From the NCBI GenBank assembly GCA_016715985.1, contig JADJXD010000001.1:1054001-1118000 (forward strand): DNA of 64,000 nucleotides, written 5' to 3'. Under the pieces are notes generated by a model. It was not told the DNA's origin, made no database searches, and was given only the letters and a program-made list of their open reading frames with translations. Positions 54,599 through 62,636 of this stretch are shown here, piece after piece. This stretch comes from Saprospiraceae bacterium (GTDB lineage: Bacteria > Bacteroidota > Bacteroidia > Chitinophagales > Saprospiraceae). The translations under genes were made by a program, and so were the position numbers. The first letter of the stretch is position 1. Each line of letters begins with the position of its first letter.

Positions 54599-55219
54599 TC
54601 AGAATAACTGGTAGGTTAACCCAATTTGCAGATTTTTTAAATAAATAGCTGCACCTTCAACGGTCTGCCCTTGATCATCGGTAAATTCAAGATTTGATAT
54701 AGAACTTAAACTACCGGCATATTGAAAATGCAAAGCCAACTTTTCAAGAGGATACACCCTTATACCAAAGACGTATGTGAAATCAGATGATTTGGAAATC
54801 TTTTGGACTGATTCTCTCCATATGTCTCCAATGTTAAATTTTTCGCTGGTCCTGATTGCAACGCCTAATCCGGTAAAAATACCGATTTGTTTAATGAACT
54901 TATATTGTAATTGTGGAATCATGTCAAGGTATTGAAATCTATACCCGGCAACTTCCTGATTATTGTTTACTTCACTATTGTACCCCTTTCGGGAAAATTG
55001 GATATCAAGCCCAATGTTGAGTTTCTCCGATATAATCAATTCCGGTCGAACGGACAAAAAATAATTTGTTGTTGAATTGGTTTTAAAGTTTTCAACTTTT
55101 GTGATGCTGATGTTGGAAAAATTAGCACCTCCACCTGCTGATATTTTCACTTGTGCTTTAGCAAGCTGAAATTGAAAAACAGTTATAAACCCCAGTAAAA
55201 AAATAATTTGCTTCTTCAT
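54599..55219 (-). CDS. PorT-like outer-membrane beta-barrel protein
   Basis: 206 residues with a signal peptide (IIFLLGFITVFQFQLAKAQ). The rest alternates hydrophobic and aromatic strands (VKISAGGGANFSNISITKVE, LNIGLDIQFSRKGYNSE, LQYKFIKQIGIFTGLGVAI) and ends in a terminal aromatic pattern (YLKNLQIGLTYQLF), as in small OMP_b-brl domains and PorT-like proteins. Outer-membrane location is likely. The specific role is unknown; several such barrels in Bacteroidota assist the T9SS, but the sequence does not show that. Confidence 0.65.
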   Translation of the reverse strand: MKKQIIFLLGFITVFQFQLAKAQVKISAGGGANFSNISITKVENFKTNSTTNYFLSVRPELIISEKLNIGLDIQFSRKGYNSEVNNNQEVAGYRFQYLDMIPQLQYKFIKQIGIFTGLGVAIRTSEKFNIGDIWRESVQKISKSSDFTYVFGIRVYPLEKLALHFQYAGSLSSISNLEFTDDQGQTVEGAAIYLKNLQIGLTYQLF

Positions 55220-55370
55220 GTTATGCTTTTATATTTGAACCATAACAAGGCAAATTTGCAATTTATTGTTTTAATTCATTTTTTAACACGTCAAAAAAAA
55301 ACTATTCTTATCTATCAGGAAATAAATAAACCGGTAACACAACCCACTTTAAACCAATTTTGAGTGTTGA

Positions 55371-57140
55371 TTAATTAAACTCAAAAATATACGGGAGTCT
55401 GGCATTAGGATCTTTACATCTGATGATAGACTTCAGTTCCTGAAACTGCATAAACAACTTTCTTTCTTCAGGAGTAGATAACATTTTAACCATATCATCA
55501 CCTTTACTACGCTGTATTTCTTTCATAATGGTAGCAAAAAAATCCGGTTCAACAAAAGGATACTCTACAACTTTATATTTTTCAATACCAGCTTTTTCTG
55601 CTGCAATTCTGACAGCTTCTTCCAAACCTCCCAATACATCTACCAATCCCAGTTCTAAAGCCTTTCTTCCCGTCCATACCCTACCCTGAGCTATGACCTT
55701 TGTACTATCTATACTAAGCTTTCTGCCTGTAGCAACACGTTCAACAAACAAATCATATATCTCTAAAGTAGCCTCCTGTAAAACAGTCCGTTCGTTTTCT
55801 GTCAAGCTAAGAATCGGTGAAAAACCCACAGCATAAGGATGGGTTTTGATAGTGTCAAAAGTAATACCTATTTTATCATTCAATAGTTTAGTTGCGTTTG
55901 GCATCATCATAAAGACTCCAATTGAACCCGTAAGCGTATTGGGTTGCGCTACAATGCTATCTGCCCCTGCTGCGATGTAATATCCGCCGGAAGCAGCATA
56001 ATCCCCAAATGAAGCAATAACAGGCTTACCACTTTCTTTAATACGCTCAATCTCTCTCCATATAACATCACTTGAAAATGCATTCCCACCCGGTGAATTC
56101 ACTCTGAGTACAACTGCTTTGATAGTTTTATCATTTCTGATTTTATTCAATAGTGAAATATATTTTTTTTCACTGATTATACCTGATTCGTCAGAACCAT
56201 AAATAATTTCACCTTCTGCATAAACAATCGCTATTTTATCTTTGGATTTTACTTTATCCTTCAGTTCTGTAAGATTGCTGTATTTTCCAAGAGAAACATA
56301 TTTCAGCTTTTTATCTGCTTTTACATTTAGTTTGGTCTTTAAAAAATCTTCCAGCTGATCTTTATACCATAATGCATCTACCAATCCCACTTCCAAAGAT
56401 TTCTTAGCTGTTCTGGACCCATATGTGGTCAAAATACTGTCTAATGCTGTAGCGTCAATGTTTCTGTTTTTAGTAATAATTTCGCTAAATATTTCATGCA
56501 TCTCATTTAAAAATTCTCTTGTCTGAATTTTATTGGGCTCGCTCATTTCTGTGAGTCTGAATGGTTCAGTAGCGCTCTTGAAATTTCCGGCATAGAAGAT
56601 ATCCATTTCAATGCCCACATTGTCAAGCATGTTTTTGAAAAAGGGTATCGTACTGCCGAATCCTCTTAAATCAACTGATCCCTGTGGATTTAGAAACACA
56701 GAATCAGCAACAGAACATAACATATAAGATGACTGGGAATGAAAATCGCCATAAGAATAAACAAACTTGCCACTTTCCTTAAATTTTTCGATGCCCTGAA
56801 TCAGACTATACAAACTAGCCTGGCCTATAGCTACAGAGCTATTTTCAATAACAATTCCTGTAATCTTTTTATCAGTGGCTGCATGTTCCAATAATCTCAA
56901 AATATCCCGGAGCCCAATGGATTCAGCTTCACTTCCACCAAAAGGAAAACTTTTAGCAACGTTATCCGTTTTTTCAGGTATTGCAGACTCCAGATTTAAT
57001 TTAAGTATGCTGTTATTACTTAAACTTGGCTTTGATGTGGAACCAGATATAGCCATGCCTATCAAAATAATAAATAATAGTGCAAAAGATGCCACCACTC
57101 CAAGGCAGGAAGCTAAAAATGTCTGTAAGAATGATCTCAT
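55371..57140 (-). CDS. sppA: Signal peptide peptidase SppA (67-kDa form)
   Basis: About 589 residues from the ATG at 57140; an upstream in-frame start at 57185 would add a poor N-terminus. A membrane helix (~4-30) anchors two tandem SppA/ClpP-like domains. The catalytic Lys sits in AGNFKSATEPFRL (about 187) and the nucleophilic Ser in GDYAASGGYYIAAGAD (about 383), as in E. coli SppA. It degrades leftover signal peptides in the inner membrane from the periplasmic side. Solitary gene; a minus-strand -7 element lies at 57185-57192. Confidence 0.93.
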   Translation of the reverse strand: MRSFLQTFLASCLGVVASFALLFIILIGMAISGSTSKPSLSNNSILKLNLESAIPEKTDNVAKSFPFGGSEAESIGLRDILRLLEHAATDKKITGIVIENSSVAIGQASLYSLIQGIEKFKESGKFVYSYGDFHSQSSYMLCSVADSVFLNPQGSVDLRGFGSTIPFFKNMLDNVGIEMDIFYAGNFKSATEPFRLTEMSEPNKIQTREFLNEMHEIFSEIITKNRNIDATALDSILTTYGSRTAKKSLEVGLVDALWYKDQLEDFLKTKLNVKADKKLKYVSLGKYSNLTELKDKVKSKDKIAIVYAEGEIIYGSDESGIISEKKYISLLNKIRNDKTIKAVVLRVNSPGGNAFSSDVIWREIERIKESGKPVIASFGDYAASGGYYIAAGADSIVAQPNTLTGSIGVFMMMPNATKLLNDKIGITFDTIKTHPYAVGFSPILSLTENERTVLQEATLEIYDLFVERVATGRKLSIDSTKVIAQGRVWTGRKALELGLVDVLGGLEEAVRIAAEKAGIEKYKVVEYPFVEPDFFATIMKEIQRSKGDDMVKMLSTPEERKLFMQFQELKSIIRCKDPNARLPYIFEFN

Positions 57141-57184
57141 TAAATATAATTGTCTTTTATTGCAGTATAGCAAATTACATGTCA

Positions 57185-57192
57185 CAAATATA
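57185..57192 (-). promoter_or_regulatory. -7 promoter element (CAAATATA on plus strand) for sppA
   Basis: Reverse complement TATATTTG matches TAnnTTTG, 45 bp before the sppA start chosen here. If real, it excludes the longer start at 57185. Confidence 0.45.
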
Positions 57193-57486
57193 CGATGGAA
57201 CTTTAGTAATAAAGAAAAGTTTTGCTGAAAGGATGATTATTATATACAGATTGTATGAAAGTAACGACAAGAGAACTTAGTAAAACCACGTAAAATTTCA
57301 AAAGCAGTAAAAGAATTCCAATTTCAAGGCTTTGTCCGGTTGATTCTATGCTCAAAATAGTTTAGAACTAGTGCTCTGTCAAGAGAGAAAGTCAATAAAT
57401 GGAACTAAAAAAGCGGAGAGTTTATGCAGAACACCAGGTTATAATAAAAATTAATCACACATAATCAATTATATCTGTATAATTTA

Positions 57487-57494
57487 TATCTTTG
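57487..57494 (+). promoter_or_regulatory. -7 promoter element (TATCTTTG)
   Basis: Matches TAnnTTTG, 23 bp before the arginase-fold gene. The rest of 57193-57486 is AT-rich with nothing notable. Confidence 0.45.
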
Positions 57495-57517
57495 CAATAA
57501 ATATAATATGTATTGAC

Positions 57518-58522
57518 ATGATAAATAACTGGCTTTATCCCGTTCAAGAAGTTTTGCAAAAAAACAGCAATCCATTTTTCAATGTATCTTTTAATTTGGA
57601 CAAAGAAGAGATGCCTTTTCTTCAAAATATAAAATTAGCCATTTTAGGTAGTAATCATGAATGGTGCGATTCTATCAGAAAGGAATTAAGCCATTTTTTC
57701 AATCACTTTGAAAACATCAGTATTGCAGACATAGGCAATCTTAAAAACAATGACATCCAGTTTGGAATGCAGTTATACAAAGAATTGATTGATAGTAAAA
57801 TTATTCCTGTTATAATCGGTGTAGATATCCAGGTTGCAGAAGCATTATCATCTCATTTTGATCTTAATCTTCAAATAATTTCGAACGATATTCCTGAAAT
57901 AAAATCCGATAACTTGACCAAATACAATTTCATAGGTTATCAGCGACATATGATTTCTAAACCGGCGATGAATTCGGTCGATGCCAATTGTTCCAATGCG
58001 ATGAGTCTTGGTAAAATGCGTTCGAACATCAATTTATTGGAACCCATCTTACGCGAAACTGAAATTGCTTATTTTAATATAAATGCAATAAGATCTTCTG
58101 AAGCCCCTTATTCTTCAAACAGTTATCCGTCGGGATTAACCACAGAGGAGCTTTGTCAGATAATGAGATATACAGGTACATCCGGTCAATTAAAAGCAGT
58201 TATATTTGATGTCGGAGGGCTTCAACATGTTGATCGGCAGGAAGCAAAATTAATGGCAGAGGCTTTGTGGTATCTGTTAGAAGGACTTCACACCCAGACT
58301 ACAGATCATCCTGAGGTCAGCAAGGATTGTAATGAATTTATAGTCAGCATTCCTGATTATGACACGGATATCACATTTGTCAAAAATAGCATTACTAATA
58401 AATGGTGGTTAAAATTAGAAAGCAATGACTCAAAACCTACATATGTCGCATGTGCCTTTGAAGAATACCAACAGGCTATAAGTGATGAAATACCGGATCG
58501 GCTCCTTAAGTTGATATTATAA
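57518..58522 (+). CDS. Arginase-fold protein, probably catalytically inactive
   Basis: 334 residues that follow the arginase/formiminoglutamase/agmatinase fold: LAILGSNHEW, a Rossmann-like VIIGVDIQVAEALSSHF where the family has GGDHS, and AYFNINAIRSSEAP where it has SxDxDxxDPxxAPG. The manganese ligands appear lost: the His of GGDHS is Ile, the DAHxD motif is not recognisable, and both Asp of SxDxD are Asn. The later GGLTxxE is retained as SGLTTEE. It is therefore a likely pseudoenzyme with a structural or regulatory role. Its 3' end abuts the convergent murF with no gap. Confidence 0.75.
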   Translation: MINNWLYPVQEVLQKNSNPFFNVSFNLDKEEMPFLQNIKLAILGSNHEWCDSIRKELSHFFNHFENISIADIGNLKNNDIQFGMQLYKELIDSKIIPVIIGVDIQVAEALSSHFDLNLQIISNDIPEIKSDNLTKYNFIGYQRHMISKPAMNSVDANCSNAMSLGKMRSNINLLEPILRETEIAYFNINAIRSSEAPYSSNSYPSGLTTEELCQIMRYTGTSGQLKAVIFDVGGLQHVDRQEAKLMAEALWYLLEGLHTQTTDHPEVSKDCNEFIVSIPDYDTDITFVKNSITNKWWLKLESNDSKPTYVACAFEEYQQAISDEIPDRLLKLIL

Positions 58523-59788
58523 TTAAACATCCATAATTTTTTCCAAAGCAATGCCTCGGGATCCTTTGAGTAAAAATGCTACATTTCTGTAATCCATTTT
58601 ATGGAGATAATTGGCTGCGTCAGTGGATGTCAGAAAAAAATTACCTTTAAACTGTCCATTAAATTGATAAAAGTGCTTTCCAACATACAATACGTCCTGC
58701 CATTTATATTCATTAATCAAACTGATAATTGCAAAATGTTCGTTTTTACTTTCTTCACCTAGTTCAAGCATATCACCTATCACCAGTATCTTTTTTTCAA
58801 AATCTGAAGATGCAAAACTTTTAATACTTAATGCCATACTGCTTGGATTTGCATTATATGCATCCATCACGTAGATGTTATCATCTTTCCGCTTCAATTG
58901 TGAACGATTGTTGTCGGGCGAATAACTTGAGATAGACTTTACAATTTCAGCATCATCCACACCAAAATAATTTCCGATAGCAATTGCTAAGGATATATTT
59001 GCCAAGTTAAATGAACCGATTAATTGTGTTTTTATAATTCCTCCCTTATAAGTACATGTAATAAATGGATCTGAATCTACCTGGGTCAGTAATTCAGAAG
59101 GATGATAAGATACTACTCTGGAACCTGATGGGACTAAATCTGCCAGTTCGATGTCTTCAGCATTCAAAAAGATCGTTCCCTCATTTTCAGACAGGTACCT
59201 GTAAAGCTCTGATTTTCCTTTTTTGACCCCTTCAAAACCTCCAAAACCTTCCAGATGTGCCTTCCCGACATTCGTAATGACGCCAAACTCCGGCTCAGCT
59301 ATTCTGCATAAAAAGTCAATTTCTGTCTGATGGTTAGCTCCCATCTCTACGATGAGCAATTCTGTATCACTCTTAGACATTAAAATGGTAAGTGGCACTC
59401 CGATATGATTATTCAGATTACCAACTGTCGCTATTAAATTAAATTTCTTCCTGAGAACATCTCTGATTAATTCCTTGGATGTAGTTTTACCGTTGGAACC
59501 CGTAATGGCAATAACCGGCACTCTTAAGGAACGGCGATGATAAGTTGCCAATTGTTGTAAAAAACGCAGTACATCATCAACAACAATACATTTTTTATAT
59601 TCAGCCAAACGAACATCATCTACAATAGCGTAATCTGCTCCCATATCAATAGCTTTGAGAGCAAAGTCATTTCCATTAAAATTTTCTCCTTTTAATGCAA
59701 AAAAAAGACAGTTGGGAGTAATCTTTCGGCTATCGGTACAAATATCCGGGTTACTCTGAAATATTGGGTAAAAAGTTTCTACATTCAT
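58523..59788 (-). CDS. murF: UDP-N-acetylmuramoyl-tripeptide--D-alanyl-D-alanine ligase
   Basis: 421 residues. Mur ligase fold with ATP-binding GSNGKTTSKE (about 97-106), the carbamoyl-Lys region MGANHQTEIDFLCRIAEPEF, ITNVGKAHLEGFGG and the C-terminal YNANPSSMALSIKSF. It adds D-Ala-D-Ala to the UDP-MurNAc-tripeptide, the last cytoplasmic step of peptidoglycan precursor assembly. It lies just downstream of gldJ on the same strand, with a hairpin between them that may lower readthrough. Full length. Confidence 0.95.
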   Translation of the reverse strand: MNVETFYPIFQSNPDICTDSRKITPNCLFFALKGENFNGNDFALKAIDMGADYAIVDDVRLAEYKKCIVVDDVLRFLQQLATYHRRSLRVPVIAITGSNGKTTSKELIRDVLRKKFNLIATVGNLNNHIGVPLTILMSKSDTELLIVEMGANHQTEIDFLCRIAEPEFGVITNVGKAHLEGFGGFEGVKKGKSELYRYLSENEGTIFLNAEDIELADLVPSGSRVVSYHPSELLTQVDSDPFITCTYKGGIIKTQLIGSFNLANISLAIAIGNYFGVDDAEIVKSISSYSPDNNRSQLKRKDDNIYVMDAYNANPSSMALSIKSFASSDFEKKILVIGDMLELGEESKNEHFAIISLINEYKWQDVLYVGKHFYQFNGQFKGNFFLTSTDAANYLHKMDYRNVAFLLKGSRGIALEKIMDV

Positions 59789-59822
59789 AAAAAAAGGCTC
59801 TTACTTTAAAAGATAAGAGCCT
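59789..59822 (-). terminator. Hairpin terminator/attenuator between gldJ and murF
   Basis: aggctctta / taagagcct arms with a 10-base loop, followed on the minus strand by a T run that reaches the murF start codon. It probably ends gldJ transcripts partly, because murF shows no other obvious promoter. Confidence 0.7.
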
Positions 59823-59845
59823 GATTAAATATTAGTTATTAAAAA

Positions 59846-61345
59846 TTATTTGTATCTTCTTTTGACTTTACGTCCACTTTCTTTAAAATGGTTTCCACCC
59901 ACATCTTCATTTCCGGCAGCTCCACCCACTCTTTGCATTGCGCATCTGAAACCTAAATCACGTGATGATTTATCTTCATCTTTAAATCTTCTTGCACCCG
60001 GAGACAACCAGTACAACCTGTCAGACCATGAACCTCCTTTATACACTTTGGATTTATCAGATACCAGAGATGAAACACCATACAGATATTGTATATAATC
60101 TTCATCACCATCTTCAAAATTTCTTACATCTCCCTTTTTATAGTTTTCTCTGTCTGCCGCTTGTTCATCATCAATGTAACGATATTTAAGGCTTCCTAAT
60201 GAATCCTTTTCAACAGGATTACCATCTTCATCTAAAACCAACTCTTCAAATCTATTACCCCTAAATGGGTTCAAATCGTGATTTTCTGCATCAATGAGGG
60301 TTGTACTTGTGGTAGGACGATAGGTATCCATAGTCCATTCACTTACATTACCTGCCATGTTATATAATCCAAAGTCATTTGGAAGATATTCTCTTACCGG
60401 ACCAGGATGTGAAGCATTATCGTTGAGATTACCCGCAAGACCCATGTAGTCACCTCTTCCCCTTTTAAAGTTTGCAAGTATTTTACCTTGAGAAGCATTT
60501 CGGATTTTGTATCTGGCAGTGTTACCATTCCAAGGAAAAAATCTTCTTTCAGTATAAACTTCGTCATCAGAAGTGGGTTGATTTCCTTGCAATGCAAGTG
60601 CTGCATATTCCCACTCAGCTTCTGTAGGCAATCTGTAGTCCGGAAGAAGTATTCCGTCTTCAAACTTAACAGGTCTTTCACCACCCGACTTAACATCCGG
60701 GAGATTCTTCTTGACATTTCCCTGATACTGACCGGCAAGATATGCTTTGGAATCAAAAGTACCGGAATCCTTCTCATCTGGAGTAAGATTTAAAACACCT
60801 CTTTCAACAAGCAACATTTCATTTACTCTGTTTGACCTCCATTTACAATAGTCATTAGCCTGAAGCCAGTTAACTCCTACGACCGGATAATTATCATAAG
60901 AAGGATGTCTGAAATATGTGTAAACAAATGGCTCATTGTAAGCCAACTCTTCTCTCCAAACAAGAGTATCCGGAAGAGCTTTCTTCCATACTTCCGGATA
61001 AGAGACATATCGTTCTCTCAACCAGAATAAATATTCTTTATAGTCAATATTTGAGACTTCTGTTTCATCCATATAAAACGATGAAACAGTCACCCTCCTT
61101 GGAATATTATTATATTCGAATGTAACTTCTTCCTGGGTAAGACCCATAGAGAAAGTACCCCCTTCGATCAATACCAGATTGGGACCGTCTATCTGACCTT
61201 CGTAATTAATCTTTTCGAAACCACCCCATTCCGGATCATTATAGTTCCATCCTGTGGAAGAAGACTTCTCTCCGCCTTTTTTACATGAACCAAATGTAAA
61301 AGCGATTATTGCTAAAAAGCAAATTGATTGAATTAAACTTTTCAT
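59846..61345 (-). CDS. gldJ: Gliding motility / T9SS lipoprotein GldJ
   Basis: 499 residues with a lipoprotein signal (SICFLAIIAFTFGSCKKGG). GldJ-typical WNYNDPEWGGFEKINYEGQ leads into an FGE-sulfatase-like domain (~60-480) with GGTFSMGLTQEEV, FYMDETEVSNIDYKEYLFWL, YPVVGVNWLQANDYCKWRSN, LPTEAEWEYAALAL, NMAGNVSEWTMDTYRP and YKGGSWSDRLYW. In Flavobacterium johnsoniae GldJ is an outer-membrane-associated lipoprotein that stabilises GldK and is needed for T9SS and gliding. It lies with porP/sprF and porU upstream and murF downstream. Confidence 0.93.
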   Translation of the reverse strand: MKSLIQSICFLAIIAFTFGSCKKGGEKSSSTGWNYNDPEWGGFEKINYEGQIDGPNLVLIEGGTFSMGLTQEEVTFEYNNIPRRVTVSSFYMDETEVSNIDYKEYLFWLRERYVSYPEVWKKALPDTLVWREELAYNEPFVYTYFRHPSYDNYPVVGVNWLQANDYCKWRSNRVNEMLLVERGVLNLTPDEKDSGTFDSKAYLAGQYQGNVKKNLPDVKSGGERPVKFEDGILLPDYRLPTEAEWEYAALALQGNQPTSDDEVYTERRFFPWNGNTARYKIRNASQGKILANFKRGRGDYMGLAGNLNDNASHPGPVREYLPNDFGLYNMAGNVSEWTMDTYRPTTSTTLIDAENHDLNPFRGNRFEELVLDEDGNPVEKDSLGSLKYRYIDDEQAADRENYKKGDVRNFEDGDEDYIQYLYGVSSLVSDKSKVYKGGSWSDRLYWLSPGARRFKDEDKSSRDLGFRCAMQRVGGAAGNEDVGGNHFKESGRKVKRRYK

Positions 61346-61377
61346 TAAATTGATATTCTGTTTTCTGAATTAGCGAA

Positions 61378-61385
61378 CAAATATA
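61378..61385 (-). promoter_or_regulatory. -7 promoter element (CAAATATA on plus strand) for gldJ
   Basis: Reverse complement TATATTTG matches TAnnTTTG, 33 bp before the gldJ ATG. Confidence 0.45.
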
Positions 61386-61454
61386 TGGATAATTTGGAAA
61401 TTCCAAATTTATTTCAAAAAAAACCTGAAAATATAACATATCTGATAGTACAAA

Positions 61455-62471
61455 TCACCTGAAAATTTGAAAACAATCGTTATAATTGACTTTCTCAGGA
61501 TAAAAACTGTCAAAATTCAGAACGATTCCTACCTCGTGACTTCCTCCCTGATTGATAGATAATGATGAAGTTGTATAATCAAAACTATATGATATTTTGA
61601 AAAAATCTTTTTTCATTCCGAGAGAAACTATGAGTGCATCCTGATTTCTTCCGGCAATTCTATACCACACCCCACCAAAAATCTTATTTACAGACAACAT
61701 TGATCCAAAAGTCAACTGATTGAAACCGGATTGTGTTGCGAATAAGACATTTGGAGAAATAAACGTATCGTCAATTTGTTTATTGCCTTTTTGGAGAATT
61801 ATTTGCATTCCACCATGTAAAGAAAACAGAATCGGCAAAAAACTTCCATTTCCTACTGAACCTATCTGACTCCTCACAAAAGATATATTCGGAGTATTCA
61901 TATTTCTGACACTCAATCCTACATAATAGTTGGGATTGTAGAGTACAAGTCCTGAAGAAATTGTCAAAAAGTTTCTGCTACCAACATCCGGTCTCACTTC
62001 TGAACTTGGATAAGGTACTCCACCCGGTGAGACCGATCCAAATCTAGGGTCAATACCATCGCCGAATGTCAATCTATCCCAGTCCAGGCTTAAATTCCCA
62101 AATCCTGCTTCTATTCCTCCTTTTATAAAAGACGTTCTGTTAATTTTCAATCTGTATGAATAAGTTCCTGCTATGCGGGTAGAACGCATAATCCCATCGC
62201 CTGCATTGTCTGATAATATTTGAACACCCACTCCGCTGTTGACACCATTTAAAAATTGACTGTAAGAAGCTGCATAGGTTGTATATATATTACCTAATCC
62301 CGGCCATTGGTTACGATAATTCAGATGAAATACAGGAGCACTCGAATTTCCCGCCAACCCGGGATTTAATTGTAGTGGTGCATTATAAAATTGACTGAAT
62401 ACAGGATCCTGAGAAAGACAGTCTTGAGATAAAATTCCTAAAAGCAATATAATTATTGTACAAATCCTCAC
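61455..62471 (-). CDS. PorP/SprF-family type IX secretion membrane protein
   Basis: About 338 residues. No ATG suits the N-terminus: a GTG at 62471 gives a clean signal peptide (VRICTIIILLLGILSQDCLS), while a TTG at 62513 would add 14 residues. Mature protein starts SQDPVFSQFYNAPLQLNPGL, then AGNSSAPVFHLNYRNQWPG, the PorP/SprF hallmark, followed by a beta-barrel ending in VLNFDSF plus a short tail. SprF/PorP proteins anchor T9SS substrates or form part of the ring-associated outer-membrane complex. Position between gldJ and porU fits that role. Confidence 0.85.
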   Translation of the reverse strand: MRICTIIILLLGILSQDCLSQDPVFSQFYNAPLQLNPGLAGNSSAPVFHLNYRNQWPGLGNIYTTYAASYSQFLNGVNSGVGVQILSDNAGDGIMRSTRIAGTYSYRLKINRTSFIKGGIEAGFGNLSLDWDRLTFGDGIDPRFGSVSPGGVPYPSSEVRPDVGSRNFLTISSGLVLYNPNYYVGLSVRNMNTPNISFVRSQIGSVGNGSFLPILFSLHGGMQIILQKGNKQIDDTFISPNVLFATQSGFNQLTFGSMLSVNKIFGGVWYRIAGRNQDALIVSLGMKKDFFKISYSFDYTTSSLSINQGGSHEVGIVLNFDSFYPEKVNYNDCFQIFR

Positions 62472-62636
62472 GGATATAAGTGTTTGAATTAAATATGTAT
62501 AGAATTTTAACAAATTATGAGAGTTGTAATAAACAATAGAATCGCAAATATGGCCGTTTATGTCTGAACGAAAACAAATTTAACAATATTTTATTAGTTT
62601 TCTTTTAATTGAAAAATTTCTCCATTGACTATATCC

